From: Oscillospiraceae bacterium
GTDB lineage: Bacteria; Bacillota; Clostridia; Christensenellales; Aristaeellaceae
DNA length: 10,599 bases
Assembly (NCBI GenBank): GCA_031266295.1
Contig: JAISBH010000042.1
Span: 1-10,599 of the forward strand
Direction of reading: 5' to 3'
How positions within the stretch are numbered: the stretch's first letter is position 1; each line of letters starts with the position of its first letter. A program made the position numbers and the translations under genes. Shown one piece after another: positions 1-8,146 of this stretch. The notes below the pieces were generated by a model. It was given only the letters and a program-made list of their open reading frames with translations. It searched no databases and was not told the DNA's origin.

Positions 1-2558
1 TTGGCCGTGTCTGATAGCTCCTTAATCTCGACCAGCACCTCCTCGGCGCGTTCCAACCGCGATCCTGCTTTGCGCAGTTCATCCAGAGTCATGCGGCTGC
101 GGTCGAGGCTGATTTTCGCTTCGTCGCGCTTATCGCGCAGAGCCTTCGTTTCGTGGGCAATGACGTCCATCTGGGTTCTGAGACGATCGATGTCGGGACA
201 GGTCAGGCCGGCGGTCTCCGAATCCAAACGATGTATGTCGCGGGTGAGCCGATCGACCGATTTGTTGTGATTATCGATTCGCAAGGTGATATCCTTGAGC
301 TGCGCTTCACCGACGAGAGCGGCTGTGTATTCATCCTCATCCGCGAAGTTATGCTCAAAGAGGGCGGCTTCGAACGCCGACCGCGATTCGTCGCGCTGGC
401 AAGACGCGTTCGCCAGCTGCTTCTCCCGCTCGCCAAACAACGTCGTCGATGCGCTGAGCGCGACGTCTGCCTTCGACTTTCCGGCTTGAGCGGCGTCCCG
501 CTGCTTAACGATCCTCTTCAACAGCGACTCCGACTCGGCCAGCCGTTTTGCTGAATCATCCGACGCGCGTTTAACGGACGAGCGTAATGCCGACAGAATG
601 GTCGACGCGGACTCGCCGGTTTCGCCGTCCAGTATGTCAGCGGCATCCCGAGCGAACTGCGCGCCAAGCATGTCCGCCTCGGCTTTGAGCGTGTTCCGCC
701 TGGGCGTCAGTTCTTCCCGCTTCCGGGTTGCGCCGTCCCATGCAATCTTCAGTTTATCCAACGCCTTTTCTTCCAGTTGTATCTGTCTGGCTTGATCGTC
801 GACCGAGCGGCGCGTCTTTGCGATCAGGTTGCCGACTACATCCCCTGCGTTCAGCCAGCTGATATCCGAAGCGTATGACGACATATCCTTCAGGAATCGC
901 GACTTAAGCGTTTCAACCTCCGTCAGCCTTGCTTTGCAGTCGGCTGACTGACGGTCGCGAGCATCGCGCGCTTGATCCGTCACGCCGCGCTGCTTCTTGA
1001 CCATCGCTTCGGTGACGTTTTCGTCGGGCACACGCGCTGGCGATGGATGGAACGTGGAACCGCACACGGGACACGGAGCGTCATCTTTCAAACTCAGTGC
1101 CAGCAAACCGGCTTGCTCGCGAAGGAATATCTCCTCCGCGCGCCTCAAGCGGCTGTCAGCGTCATTGAACTGCTTGCTTATTGTTTCATATGCAGTCTGC
1201 GCCTTGCACAGCGCCGCTTGCTTTTCCGCTATACTGTTGTAATCGTTCAGCAGCGCGGACAGCGTTTGCAGCAGTTCGCTGTCGCGTTTCAGCGATTGCC
1301 GACGAATCTCCAGCGCGGATTGAGCATCCTGCAGCGGGGGCAACGCGCGGATCGTCTTGTCCAATCCCTCTATTTCGACGACGATTACGCCCAGCTGCCA
1401 CTTCTTGCGATCAATGTCGAGATTCTTGGAATACAGACCGTCCAATCTCCTGAAATGATCGGCGGCTTGCTGGGATTCAACCCTTAGCCCGTCGCGCCGC
1501 GCTTGAGCGTCATCGACCGACGGAACGGCGGCGAGGATCCGCGTCGATTCTTCCGCCTTCGCGCGCGACGTCGTCAACGATTCAAGCGCGCTAGCGTGGT
1601 CGACCCTAGCGCCGTCCAGTCGTTTTACCACGCGGTTGTATTCGTCGGCAAGCGGTTTCACGCGTCGCAGCGCAACCTCACTCTGCACGCGCCTGTCAGC
1701 CAGCGCGGCGATTTCATCCGCCTTCGACAAATAAACCTCAAGGGATTGTTTGAATTGCGCAAGGCTCGCGAACTTCCGCGCCAGTTCGCCGCCGACGGCT
1801 AATTCCGCCGCCAACCGCTGCTCCTCCTTGCCGTTTTCAGCCAACCGCGCGTCAGCGTCCGCGACGCAAGCGCCTGCCTGCGCGATCCTTTCCCCCAGCT
1901 CGATGAAATACTCAGCGCGCTGGGCGGGTTTAATCCCGTGTTTGTCGAATTCACGCTTGATGGCGGCGTGTTCGTCGTCGGCCTCCTTGAGCTTTTCTTT
2001 AAGTGCGGTCTGGAACTGCCGGAACGAGTTAGTGCCAAATATACTGCGCAGGATATCGACGCGCTTTCCCGTGTCGCTCTGCAGAAACCGCAAGAAATCG
2101 TTCTGCGCTATCATCACTATCTGTGAGAACTGATCGTGGTTCAGCCCGATGATCTCAAGGATTTTTTGTTTGACCTCGGAATCGCGGGTAATCGGCTCGT
2201 GATCCGGCGCGATGAGCTCCACGCTTGCCGTATAATAAACCTCGTCGTTCTTCCGGAGATGAGGCGTGATGACGCGGCGAATGCCGTACATTTTCCCGCC
2301 TACGGAAAAATCCAGAGCGACCGTCGTTTTCGCGCGCCTTTCGGCATAATCGCTGTGCATCATCCGGTTGTCGCTGCGTGCGCCGCAGCTAGCCTCGCCG
2401 AACAGGGCGAACGATATCGCATCGAATATAGTGGTCTTGCCCGCTCCCGTCTCGCCGGTGATCAGGTACAGGCCGTTATCGCCCAGCGCGGAGAAGTCTA
2501 TCGTCTCTACGCCCGCGAACGAACCAAACGCATTCATCGTCAGCTTAATCGGTTTCAT
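1..2558 (-). CDS. sbcC: SbcC exonuclease ATPase subunit (Rad50-like), C-terminus beyond window
   Basis: This is the Rad50-like ATPase of the SbcCD complex, which works with SbcD to cut DNA hairpins and process blocked double-strand ends. The frame is open for 852 codons from ATG at 2558 to the window edge. The N-terminal ATPase half has Walker A GETGAGKT (residues 35-42) and a Q-loop QNDFLRF near Q152. Two long Ala/Leu/Lys/Asp/Glu-rich coiled-coil arms (about 180-490 and 510-850) flank a zinc-hook motif CPVC at 496-499 (bases 1062-1073), the family's dimerisation point. The ABC signature, Walker B and D-loop are not in the window; family members are usually about 1000-1050 residues, so roughly 150-200 residues are missing at the edge rather than lost. 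The start overlaps the sbcD stop (ATGA), implying translational coupling. The start, hook and final codons are all in one frame, with no internal stop noticed. Confidence 0.96.
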   Translation of the reverse strand, partial: MKPIKLTMNAFGSFAGVETIDFSALGDNGLYLITGETGAGKTTIFDAISFALFGEASCGARSDNRMMHSDYAERRAKTTVALDFSVGGKMYGIRRVITPHLRKNDEVYYTASVELIAPDHEPITRDSEVKQKILEIIGLNHDQFSQIVMIAQNDFLRFLQSDTGKRVDILRSIFGTNSFRQFQTALKEKLKEADDEHAAIKREFDKHGIKPAQRAEYFIELGERIAQAGACVADADARLAENGKEEQRLAAELAVGGELARKFASLAQFKQSLEVYLSKADEIAALADRRVQSEVALRRVKPLADEYNRVVKRLDGARVDHASALESLTTSRAKAEESTRILAAVPSVDDAQARRDGLRVESQQAADHFRRLDGLYSKNLDIDRKKWQLGVIVVEIEGLDKTIRALPPLQDAQSALEIRRQSLKRDSELLQTLSALLNDYNSIAEKQAALCKAQTAYETISKQFNDADSRLRRAEEIFLREQAGLLALSLKDDAPCPVCGSTFHPSPARVPDENVTEAMVKKQRGVTDQARDARDRQSADCKARLTEVETLKSRFLKDMSSYASDISWLNAGDVVGNLIAKTRRSVDDQARQIQLEEKALDKLKIAWDGATRKREELTPRRNTLKAEADMLGAQFARDAADILDGETGESASTILSALRSSVKRASDDSAKRLAESESLLKRIVKQRDAAQAGKSKADVALSASTTLFGEREKQLANASCQRDESRSAFEAALFEHNFADEDEYTAALVGEAQLKDITLRIDNHNKSVDRLTRDIHRLDSETAGLTCPDIDRLRTQMDVIAHETKALRDKRDEAKISLDRSRMTLDELRKAGSRLERAEEVLVEIKELSDTA

Positions 2559-3709
2559 TGTACTTCACCCGCTTCCAATAGTTCGCGCACAATCCGCGAT
2601 TGCGTATCGCTCATCGCGCGGCCGCTGAACTGCAGAAAAAACTCGCTGAACAGATCGTACGGCGACGACGCAGCCAGCGCGTCTCCCTCAGGCGTCGCAG
2701 CGGCGAACATGGCCCGCGCTCGGGCGTTATCCGATTCCATCGACATCACGTTGGGATACGCAGCGCGTATCTTATCCATCGGGTCGATGATCTCGCCGTC
2801 GTCAGTGAGGATAACATGTATGTAATCGTACTTATCGCCCTGCGAAACGACGCTTTCATCCAACAGGTCGCTGATGCGTCCCTTTATCACACGCATATCA
2901 TGCCTCGGCTTCAGGGGCAGCACGGATATAGCGACGTCGCCTTTTTGCCTGATCTCTACGATGGTTATGGTTTTTTCGCGCCGCCATTCGCTGAATGAAT
3001 ACTTAAGCGGCGAACCCGCGTACCGGATGCTGTCCTTGCCAACATTCTGCGCCATGTGCAAATGTCCAAGCGCGGCGTAATCAAACCCGCTTATCAGGCT
3101 TGCGTCGATAGCGTCCAAGCCGCCGACGGGATTCATCTCTGAGTCCGCGCGCAGCGGTTCAATGCCCACAGACATAAAGAACTGATGGGATACGAGCACG
3201 TTGCGCCGACTGTAATCAATATCGCCCCTGCTCAACACAGCGTCAAACGCGTCAGAGTAGCTCTCTATATGTATATGATCCGCACCGACGTCGGAGCGCA
3301 GGAACGCGGGCTTAATGAACGGCATCAGCCAGAAGCATACATCGCCGTACTCATCCTCCAACGGGACGCGTAGAGGCGCGTCGCTGCGTGTCCCACACAG
3401 GTATAAACGCCTGTCCCGCAGCAAGCGGCTCGCGAACGACAGGCGTTCCGGCGAATCATGGTTGCCCGAAACCAGCATCACCGTTACTCCGGTTTCAGCC
3501 AGATCTGTCAGAAACTCGTCGAACAGCACAACCGCATCCGCGCCAGGCACCGGGCGATCGTAGACGTCCCCCGCAATCAGCACGGCATCAGGCTTTTCCG
3601 CGCGGATGCATTCAACGATCTGGCTGAATATATACTTCTGCTCGTCGAGCATGGCAAAGCCGTTCACGACTTTACCAACATGCAAGTCGGCAAGGTGGAG
3701 AAACTTCAT
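2555..3709 (-). CDS. sbcD: SbcD exonuclease nuclease subunit (Mre11-like)
   Basis: This is the metallophosphoesterase nuclease of SbcCD, 384 residues, close to the usual family length. It supplies the Mn-dependent 3'-5' exonuclease and hairpin endonuclease activity, driven by SbcC ATP hydrolysis. All metal-binding motifs are visible in order: DLHVGK (D8, H10), GDVYDR (D48), GNHD (N83, H84, D85), SHQFF (H175) and GHLH (H216, H218). The C-terminal part (about 260-384) matches the capping and SbcC-binding region in position only. ATG at 3709 is preceded by GAGG (3718-3721) at 8 nt spacing. The stop overlaps the sbcC ATG by 4 nt. The 100 nt upstream is AT-rich and holds a hairpin, suggesting its own transcription start separate from the ABC operon, but I see no consensus -35/-10 pair. 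Confidence 0.97.
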   Translation of the reverse strand: MKFLHLADLHVGKVVNGFAMLDEQKYIFSQIVECIRAEKPDAVLIAGDVYDRPVPGADAVVLFDEFLTDLAETGVTVMLVSGNHDSPERLSFASRLLRDRRLYLCGTRSDAPLRVPLEDEYGDVCFWLMPFIKPAFLRSDVGADHIHIESYSDAFDAVLSRGDIDYSRRNVLVSHQFFMSVGIEPLRADSEMNPVGGLDAIDASLISGFDYAALGHLHMAQNVGKDSIRYAGSPLKYSFSEWRREKTITIVEIRQKGDVAISVLPLKPRHDMRVIKGRISDLLDESVVSQGDKYDYIHVILTDDGEIIDPMDKIRAAYPNVMSMESDNARARAMFAAATPEGDALAASSPYDLFSEFFLQFSGRAMSDTQSRIVRELLEAGEVQ

Positions 3710-3766
3710 ACGACCAACCTCGTTCTAACCCATTTTAACCCTTTATAAAACCCTTTTAGAAAGGCG

Positions 3767-3791
3767 GCTCCGACGCCAGCGGCGACGGAGC
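3767..3791 (-). terminator. hairpin after the ABC transporter operon, possible weak terminator
   Basis: On the minus strand GCTCCG-T-CGCC pairs with GGCG-T-CGGAGC around a GCT loop: a 10-bp stem with one T:T mismatch, 26 nt after the last ABC gene. It is followed by CGCCTTTCT rather than a clean U-tract, so intrinsic termination would be weak. A second small stem, CCTTT/AAAGG, follows directly and is trailed by GTTTTA. The position, between a transport operon and a DNA-repair operon, fits a transcription boundary. Confidence 0.45.
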
Positions 3792-3816
3792 GAGAATCCT
3801 ATCGACCGGCGGCTCT

Positions 3817-4677
3817 CTACACGAACACTGCCGTTCGCGCCTTTCTGTTAGTGAAATCCCACGGCTCGTGAATCTTCGGCACATCCTGTATCAATCGCTG
3901 CGTATAATCCGCCTTAGGGCGCAGTATCACGTCGTCCGCGCCGCCGAACTCCACTATCTTGCCGCGCTCCATTATGTACACTGTGTCGCTGACGTAATAC
4001 GCCAGGCCAATGTCATGAGTGACGAATATGATCGTCATGCCAATGTCCTTGCGCAGGTTCAGCAGCATATCAAGTATCGTCGCGCGGGAACATGCGTCAA
4101 TCATGCTCGTCGGCTCGTCGGCCAGCAATATACTGGGCTGCAGCAGGAATATCCGCGCTATCATCAGCCTTTGCATCTGTCCGCCCGACAGCTCGAACGG
4201 ATACTTGTTCGTCAGTTCTTCATACTTCAGGTTGACGAACGAGCAGGCCTCGGCCATCATCTCGACCTTTTTCTTTTTAGGCAGGCCCTTGCCGCCGCGC
4301 ATATTGATGCAGTCCAGCAGAACCGCGTCGATCTTGTGAAATATGTTGTACGACGAGAACGGATCCTGGAATATCGCCTGGATCCCACGCCAGTAATCGT
4401 GTTTCTTCTTGCGCGAGGATATGTCGCGCTTCTGTCCCATGAAATATATGTCGCCCTCTGTCACGCTGGTTAACCCCAGCAGCATCTTCACCAGCGTCGT
4501 CTTGCCGCTGCCCGATTCGCCTACGATCGATATGACCTCGCTCTTTCGGAACTCAAAGTCCACATGATCCACCGCGACCGTCCTGCGTGCCCCCATGCCG
4601 AATATCTTCGTGACGCCCTTACCTGAAAGGCACAGCCCGCCTTGCGCTATACTATTCGTTAAAACTTGTTCAAGCAT
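3817..4677 (-). CDS. peptide/oligosaccharide ABC transporter ATPase (DppF/OppF-like)
   Basis: This is the second nucleotide-binding subunit of the Opp/Dpp-family importer, 286 residues. It has Walker A GESGSGKT (53-60), Q-loop Q104 in FQDPFSS, signature LSGGQ (163-167), Walker B ILLADE (D187, E188) with D-loop SMID, and the H-switch THD (H221), so it should be catalytically competent. It pairs with the upstream ATPase on the inner face of the membrane. The start overlaps the preceding stop by 8 nt (ATGCTTGA), and a GGAGG site lies 9 nt upstream inside the neighbour. It is shorter than typical OppF because the cysteine-containing C-terminal extension, present in its partner, is absent; it ends soon after the ATPase fold with a short basic tail. 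Family membership is clear, but the substrate cannot be read from an ATPase. Confidence 0.94.
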   Translation of the reverse strand: MLEQVLTNSIAQGGLCLSGKGVTKIFGMGARRTVAVDHVDFEFRKSEVISIVGESGSGKTTLVKMLLGLTSVTEGDIYFMGQKRDISSRKKKHDYWRGIQAIFQDPFSSYNIFHKIDAVLLDCINMRGGKGLPKKKKVEMMAEACSFVNLKYEELTNKYPFELSGGQMQRLMIARIFLLQPSILLADEPTSMIDACSRATILDMLLNLRKDIGMTIIFVTHDIGLAYYVSDTVYIMERGKIVEFGGADDVILRPKADYTQRLIQDVPKIHEPWDFTNRKARTAVFV

Positions 4678-5677
4678 GAGCGTATACCTCCTTTAGCCGA
4701 TCTTCGGAATATATGCAGCGATAGCCGCGCCCCCCGCCGATTGTCGAGAACGCTATATCCGACGCGCAGCATTGAGGCGAGGCGAACTTACACCGCTCGG
4801 CGAAACGGCAGCCGTCCGGCGGGTTCTTCAGGTTAGGCGGCGTGCCGGGAATCGCCTCCAGCTTCTGGTCGCGAGTACCGGCCTCGGGCACGATTATCGA
4901 GTGCATCAACCCGCGCGAGTATGGATGAATCGGGTCGAACACGGTCTGTTCAGCCGAGCCGGTCTCGACAAATTGTCCGGCGTACATGACCGCAATGTCG
5001 TCCGTCACGTTGTACAGCAGCGGCAGTTCATGCGTGATAAATATCATCGAGCGGATGAACCCGTCGTGCATCAGGTCGAATATCATCTTGATGACCATCT
5101 TCTGACTGGTAACGTCCAGCGCGGAGGACGGTTCGTCTGCGATCAATACCTTCGGCGAGAGGATCGTCGATATCGCGATAACCGTGCGCTGCTTCATGCC
5201 GCCGGAGAGTTCCACTGCGTGCTTATCAAGCACGTCGGCCGGCAGGTTCAGCACCTCGAAGCGCTGACGCGCCATGTCGCGTATATCCTTGCGCGTCTTG
5301 GACGGATCGTGCGCCTGAATGACGTCCTCAATGAAGCGGATTATCTTCTGGGTCGGGTTGAGCGCGTTCATCGCGGCCTGCGGGATGTACGCGATCTCGG
5401 TGCCCAATATATTCTTGCGCACATCGTCCGGCGTCATCGACGTGATCTCACGATCCTCTATCTTGATGCTGCCCGACATGTAGTGCAGCGGCGCGAAGTA
5501 GTATCCCATCAGGCTCAGCGCCAGCGTGGATTTACCGCAGCCGCTCTCACCCGCGATGCCCAGCGACTTGCCCTCCTCGACCTGGAAAGATACGCGGTCG
5601 ACGGCGTACACATCCTCACGGAACCTCGTGATGTACTTGGTGGACAAATCCTTGACGTCCAGCATTATCTTTGCCAT
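4670..5677 (-). CDS. peptide/oligosaccharide ABC transporter ATPase (DppD/OppD-like)
   Basis: This is the first nucleotide-binding subunit of the importer, 335 residues, normal length for DppD/OppD. It has Walker A GESGCGKS (43-50), Q-loop Q100 in YIPQAAMNALNP, a phrase typical of this family, signature LSGGM (157-161), Walker B VLIADE (D181, E182) and H-switch THE (H216). The C-terminal oligopeptide-transporter extension begins around HPYSRGL (251-257) and contains cysteines 290, 296, 303, 304 and 321. The family pattern here is a four-cysteine site reported to hold an iron-sulfur cluster in some members. ATG lies 3 nt after the permease stop, with AAGGAG at 7 nt spacing inside the permease's last codons, so the two are translationally coupled. 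The substrate is not deducible from this subunit. Confidence 0.95.
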   Translation of the reverse strand: MAKIMLDVKDLSTKYITRFREDVYAVDRVSFQVEEGKSLGIAGESGCGKSTLALSLMGYYFAPLHYMSGSIKIEDREITSMTPDDVRKNILGTEIAYIPQAAMNALNPTQKIIRFIEDVIQAHDPSKTRKDIRDMARQRFEVLNLPADVLDKHAVELSGGMKQRTVIAISTILSPKVLIADEPSSALDVTSQKMVIKMIFDLMHDGFIRSMIFITHELPLLYNVTDDIAVMYAGQFVETGSAEQTVFDPIHPYSRGLMHSIIVPEAGTRDQKLEAIPGTPPNLKNPPDGCRFAERCKFASPQCCASDIAFSTIGGGRGYRCIYSEDRLKEVYAHA

Positions 5678-5680
5678 ACG

Positions 5681-6934
5681 TCAACTCCTTAACTGCGGGT
5701 TGAACACCTGATCCAACCCTGTATTCATCAGGTTCAGCGAAAACGACACCAGCGCGATCATCAATATGACGGGGAAGTAGGCCCACCACGCGCCGTTCTG
5801 GTGCGCCGCATATGTCATGCCCCAGAACATCATAAGCCCCAGGGTTGGCGTCTCGGTGGTCTTCGGGCCCAGACCCAGCATGGACAGCTGCGCCTCCGCC
5901 AGTATGCCGGAGCATATCTGCAGAATCAGCGCCATCACCACGTAGGACGCTATATAGGGCAGTATGTCCGTGATCAGTATCCTGGGCAGCGAGTGGCCGG
6001 ACAGCCGTGAGAGATTCACATGATCGCGGTTACGCAGCGACAGTGTCTGCGCGCGCACGGACCTGGTCGTCCATACCCACGACGTACAGCCTATTACCGC
6101 AGCGACCACCGTCGCGCCTCGCTGCTCCTGGCCTATGCTATATGAAATCAGTATCAGCAGCACAAACCCTGGTATCACCGTGAACAAGTTCGCGAAAAAC
6201 ATAATGATATCGTCCACGATACCGCCTACGAAGCCGGACACCAATCCCAATAAGAGTCCCAGCACGGTGGCGATAACCCCCGCTATCAACCCTATCTTCA
6301 GCGATACCCCCGTCGCGGCGAGCAGTTCCTTGAACGCGTCGCGGCCGAAGTTATCCGTGCCCAGCCACAGCTGACGCGTGTTTACAACCTCTGAAACGTT
6401 TATATACTGATTATCCTTTATCTGCGCGGTCTCGCGCATCTCGCCGGACTCAGGCTCTTCCGTATACACCCGCACGTCGAGCGATTCCAGCAACCCCGCC
6501 AGCACGGTATCGATCCTGGCGACGCTCTTTCGGAACGCGGAGGTCAGCCCTGCCGGTCTGGCGTCCGGGTCATAGGTATTGTTCCACAGATTCAGCAGGT
6601 CGTTAAGGTCGTCGGTATTGACCGCCTCGTCGGGTATGCCGTACGCCACTAGCCACCGCTTCATGGATTCGCGGTCGGCCTGAGGCAGCTTCGCCTCGAC
6701 GCGCTTGGCAGCGGCGCCGTCTAGACGCAGTGTGTATGTCGGCGCGGTCTCCACGGCGTCATACATGCTGATGTAAGTGCCGGGCTTGAAGAACGTGCCC
6801 AGCCCGATCATGTCCAGCGGACTTCCCTGATTAAACAGCGGGTATATCGAGACCGCGAAGAGTATTATCATGATCGTAATGAACCCGATCATGAAGTTCC
6901 TCGCGTGAAGTATCTGCCGCAACGTATTCTTCAT
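5681..6934 (-). CDS. ABC transporter permease, DppC/OppC-like, with large extracytoplasmic insertion
   Basis: This is the second membrane subunit of the importer, 417 residues; most DppC proteins have about 280-310. One transmembrane helix (about 13-33) is followed by a long polar stretch (about 45-185), then the family hallmark LGTDNFGRD (191-199) and about five further hydrophobic helices (about 210-233, 243-265, 273-290, 330-350, 385-405). The cytoplasmic coupling (EAA) loop is about 299-326; it keeps the conserved glycine (G313) and the ILP ending (324-326) but has lost the usual Glu-Ala-Ala start. By the positive-inside rule the extra ~130 residues lie outside the membrane. A run of seven G precedes the gene, with GGGGTGAG just before ATG. 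Related Opp-family carbohydrate importers can have enlarged C-type permeases (recalled, not checked), so an oligosaccharide substrate is possible. Confidence 0.93.
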   Translation of the reverse strand: MKNTLRQILHARNFMIGFITIMIILFAVSIYPLFNQGSPLDMIGLGTFFKPGTYISMYDAVETAPTYTLRLDGAAAKRVEAKLPQADRESMKRWLVAYGIPDEAVNTDDLNDLLNLWNNTYDPDARPAGLTSAFRKSVARIDTVLAGLLESLDVRVYTEEPESGEMRETAQIKDNQYINVSEVVNTRQLWLGTDNFGRDAFKELLAATGVSLKIGLIAGVIATVLGLLLGLVSGFVGGIVDDIIMFFANLFTVIPGFVLLILISYSIGQEQRGATVVAAVIGCTSWVWTTRSVRAQTLSLRNRDHVNLSRLSGHSLPRILITDILPYIASYVVMALILQICSGILAEAQLSMLGLGPKTTETPTLGLMMFWGMTYAAHQNGAWWAYFPVILMIALVSFSLNLMNTGLDQVFNPQLRS

Positions 6935-6948
6935 GCGCTCACCCCCCC

Positions 6949-7953
6949 TTAATCCGACTGCGCGGCCTTGACGCGCGGATCGATTACGCCGTACAGCATC
7001 TCTATGGCAAATGACATGGTGAGCACCATAATCGTTATAATAAGTGTAACGCCCGATATCAACGGATAATCCGCGCTGGATATGCCGCTGAGTATGGTGG
7101 AGCCGAGTCCGGGATAGCTGAATATCGTCTCCGCGACGAGCGCGCCTCCGATCATCGTGCCGATCGACAACGCCAGCCCGGTGACCTGGGGCAGCATCGC
7201 GTTGCGGAACACGTAGCCCACCACCTTCATATCCTTTACCCCCAGGAAGCGGCTATACTTGACGTAGTCGGCGTTCAGCTCATATATCGACATGGATCGC
7301 ATCCCGATGGCCTGACCGCCGATAGCGATCAGCACTATCGACCAGAACGGCATCTGGTAGTGAACGATCACCGACTTGATGAATCTCCAGCTGAAACTGG
7401 GCAGTAGATCATAGCTGTAGCCACCCGATATAGGTAGCCACTTCAGCGTAATGCCGAACACTACCAGCAGCGTCACCGCCAGACCGAACGCGGGCAGCCC
7501 TGATACGAACAGGCTGACAGGCACCAGCACCTTGTCGAATCCCTTGCGGATGTAGGCCGCCAGCGCACCCAGCAGGTTACCTATCATCCAGCCTACAAGT
7601 ATGGCGGGCAGCTGCAGCGCTATCGTCCACACCACGCTCGCGGCGACGATATCGGTCACCTTGCGCGGGTACTGCTGGAATGAAACGCCCATATCGCCCT
7701 TAAGCAGGTTGCCTACATAGATGAGGAACTGCTTCCACATCGGTTGATCCGTGCCGAACTTGCGCGCGTATTCGCGGTATATCTGCATCACCGCGTTCTG
7801 GTTATTCATGCCCTCGGTGATGCGGTTGGTGATCGTCGCGATCGGGTCGGACGGCATCAGCCGCGGCAGCACGAAGTTCAGTATCACGGCCGCTATCAGC
7901 GTAATCACAAACCAGAGCAGCTTCTTAAGAAAGTACCTCTTGTAGCCTTTCAT
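6949..7953 (-). CDS. ABC transporter permease, DppB/OppB-like
   Basis: This is the first membrane subunit of the importer, 334 residues, normal family length. It has an N-terminal helix (about 12-30), the PSDPIATI segment resembling the family's PGDP motif, then five hydrophobic segments (about 105-133, 142-170, 202-217, 260-282, 295-322). The coupling loop that contacts the ATPases is a classic: E225, DYVKYSR (229-235), invariant G238 and NAMLPQ (251-256). ATG at 7953 is preceded by GAGGGGGA at about 7 nt spacing. The gene is separated from the binding-protein gene by a terminator, an internal promoter candidate and a structured leader, and from the next permease by only 14 nt. It acts as half of the translocation channel with the DppC-like subunit. 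Confidence 0.96.
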   Translation of the reverse strand: MKGYKRYFLKKLLWFVITLIAAVILNFVLPRLMPSDPIATITNRITEGMNNQNAVMQIYREYARKFGTDQPMWKQFLIYVGNLLKGDMGVSFQQYPRKVTDIVAASVVWTIALQLPAILVGWMIGNLLGALAAYIRKGFDKVLVPVSLFVSGLPAFGLAVTLLVVFGITLKWLPISGGYSYDLLPSFSWRFIKSVIVHYQMPFWSIVLIAIGGQAIGMRSMSIYELNADYVKYSRFLGVKDMKVVGYVFRNAMLPQVTGLALSIGTMIGGALVAETIFSYPGLGSTILSGISSADYPLISGVTLIITIMVLTMSFAIEMLYGVIDPRVKAAQSD

Positions 7954-8116
7954 CAGGGATTCCCCCTCTTTATACTATACCGCTCAACGCGCGAAACCCG
8001 AACGCCTCCGCGCGTCTTTTGCCGCTCTCGACGGTTCGTTCAGCCCGCTTCATTCCTTAGTCTTAGCGGACGGCAAAAGCCCGTCGCGAACCCGCAGCGC
8101 GGTTCACGCGTCCAGC
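7954..8116 (-). promoter_or_regulatory. structured leader upstream of the permease-ATPase genes
   Basis: No convincing gene lies here. On the minus strand, downstream of the candidate promoter, several short stems follow one another: a GAACC/GGTTC stem near 8085-8105, GACGG/CCGTC with a GCTTTTG loop at about 8069-8085, CCGCT/AGCGG around 8045-8069, and ACGCGCG/CGCGCGT arms at 7987-7993 and 8009-8015 around a 15-nt loop. The Shine-Dalgarno GAGGGGGA sits at about 7961-7968, and its G-run could pair with the following CCCT. No known riboswitch class was recognised. It may simply be a GC-rich untranslated leader. Confidence 0.35.
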
Positions 8117-8146
8117 AGTATAATTCGCTTGATCGGCGCATTTCAA
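8117..8146 (-). promoter_or_regulatory. candidate internal promoter for the permease-ATPase genes
   Basis: On the minus strand TTGAAA (8141-8146) and TATACT (8117-8122) are separated by 18 nt, a good sigma-A-type pair. It lies directly after the terminator of the binding-protein gene and would give the four downstream genes independent transcription. The -35 hexamer falls within the 3' end of the CRISPR-repeat-like element. The evidence is sequence match and position only. Confidence 0.45.

Noticed and set aside
1..2133. Several plus-strand open frames of 60-230 codons at the left end
   Set aside because: All lie opposite sbcC, whose frame holds Walker A, Q-loop and zinc hook; the plus-strand products are Arg/Ser-rich shadow proteins.
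4772..5692. Long plus-strand open frame (306 codons) opposite the DppD-like ATPase
   Set aside because: It is an antisense shadow of a gene with clear ABC motifs; its product is Arg/His/Val-rich without domains, as expected from reverse reading of GC-biased codons.
6935..6948. G7 run between the two permease genes as a phase-variation tract
   Set aside because: It is intergenic, short, and is adequately explained as part of the ribosome-binding site.
7970..8053. 27-codon minus-strand ORF in the leader before the DppB-like gene
   Set aside because: AAGG directly abuts the ATG with no spacing, and the peptide is just a reading of GC-rich leader sequence.
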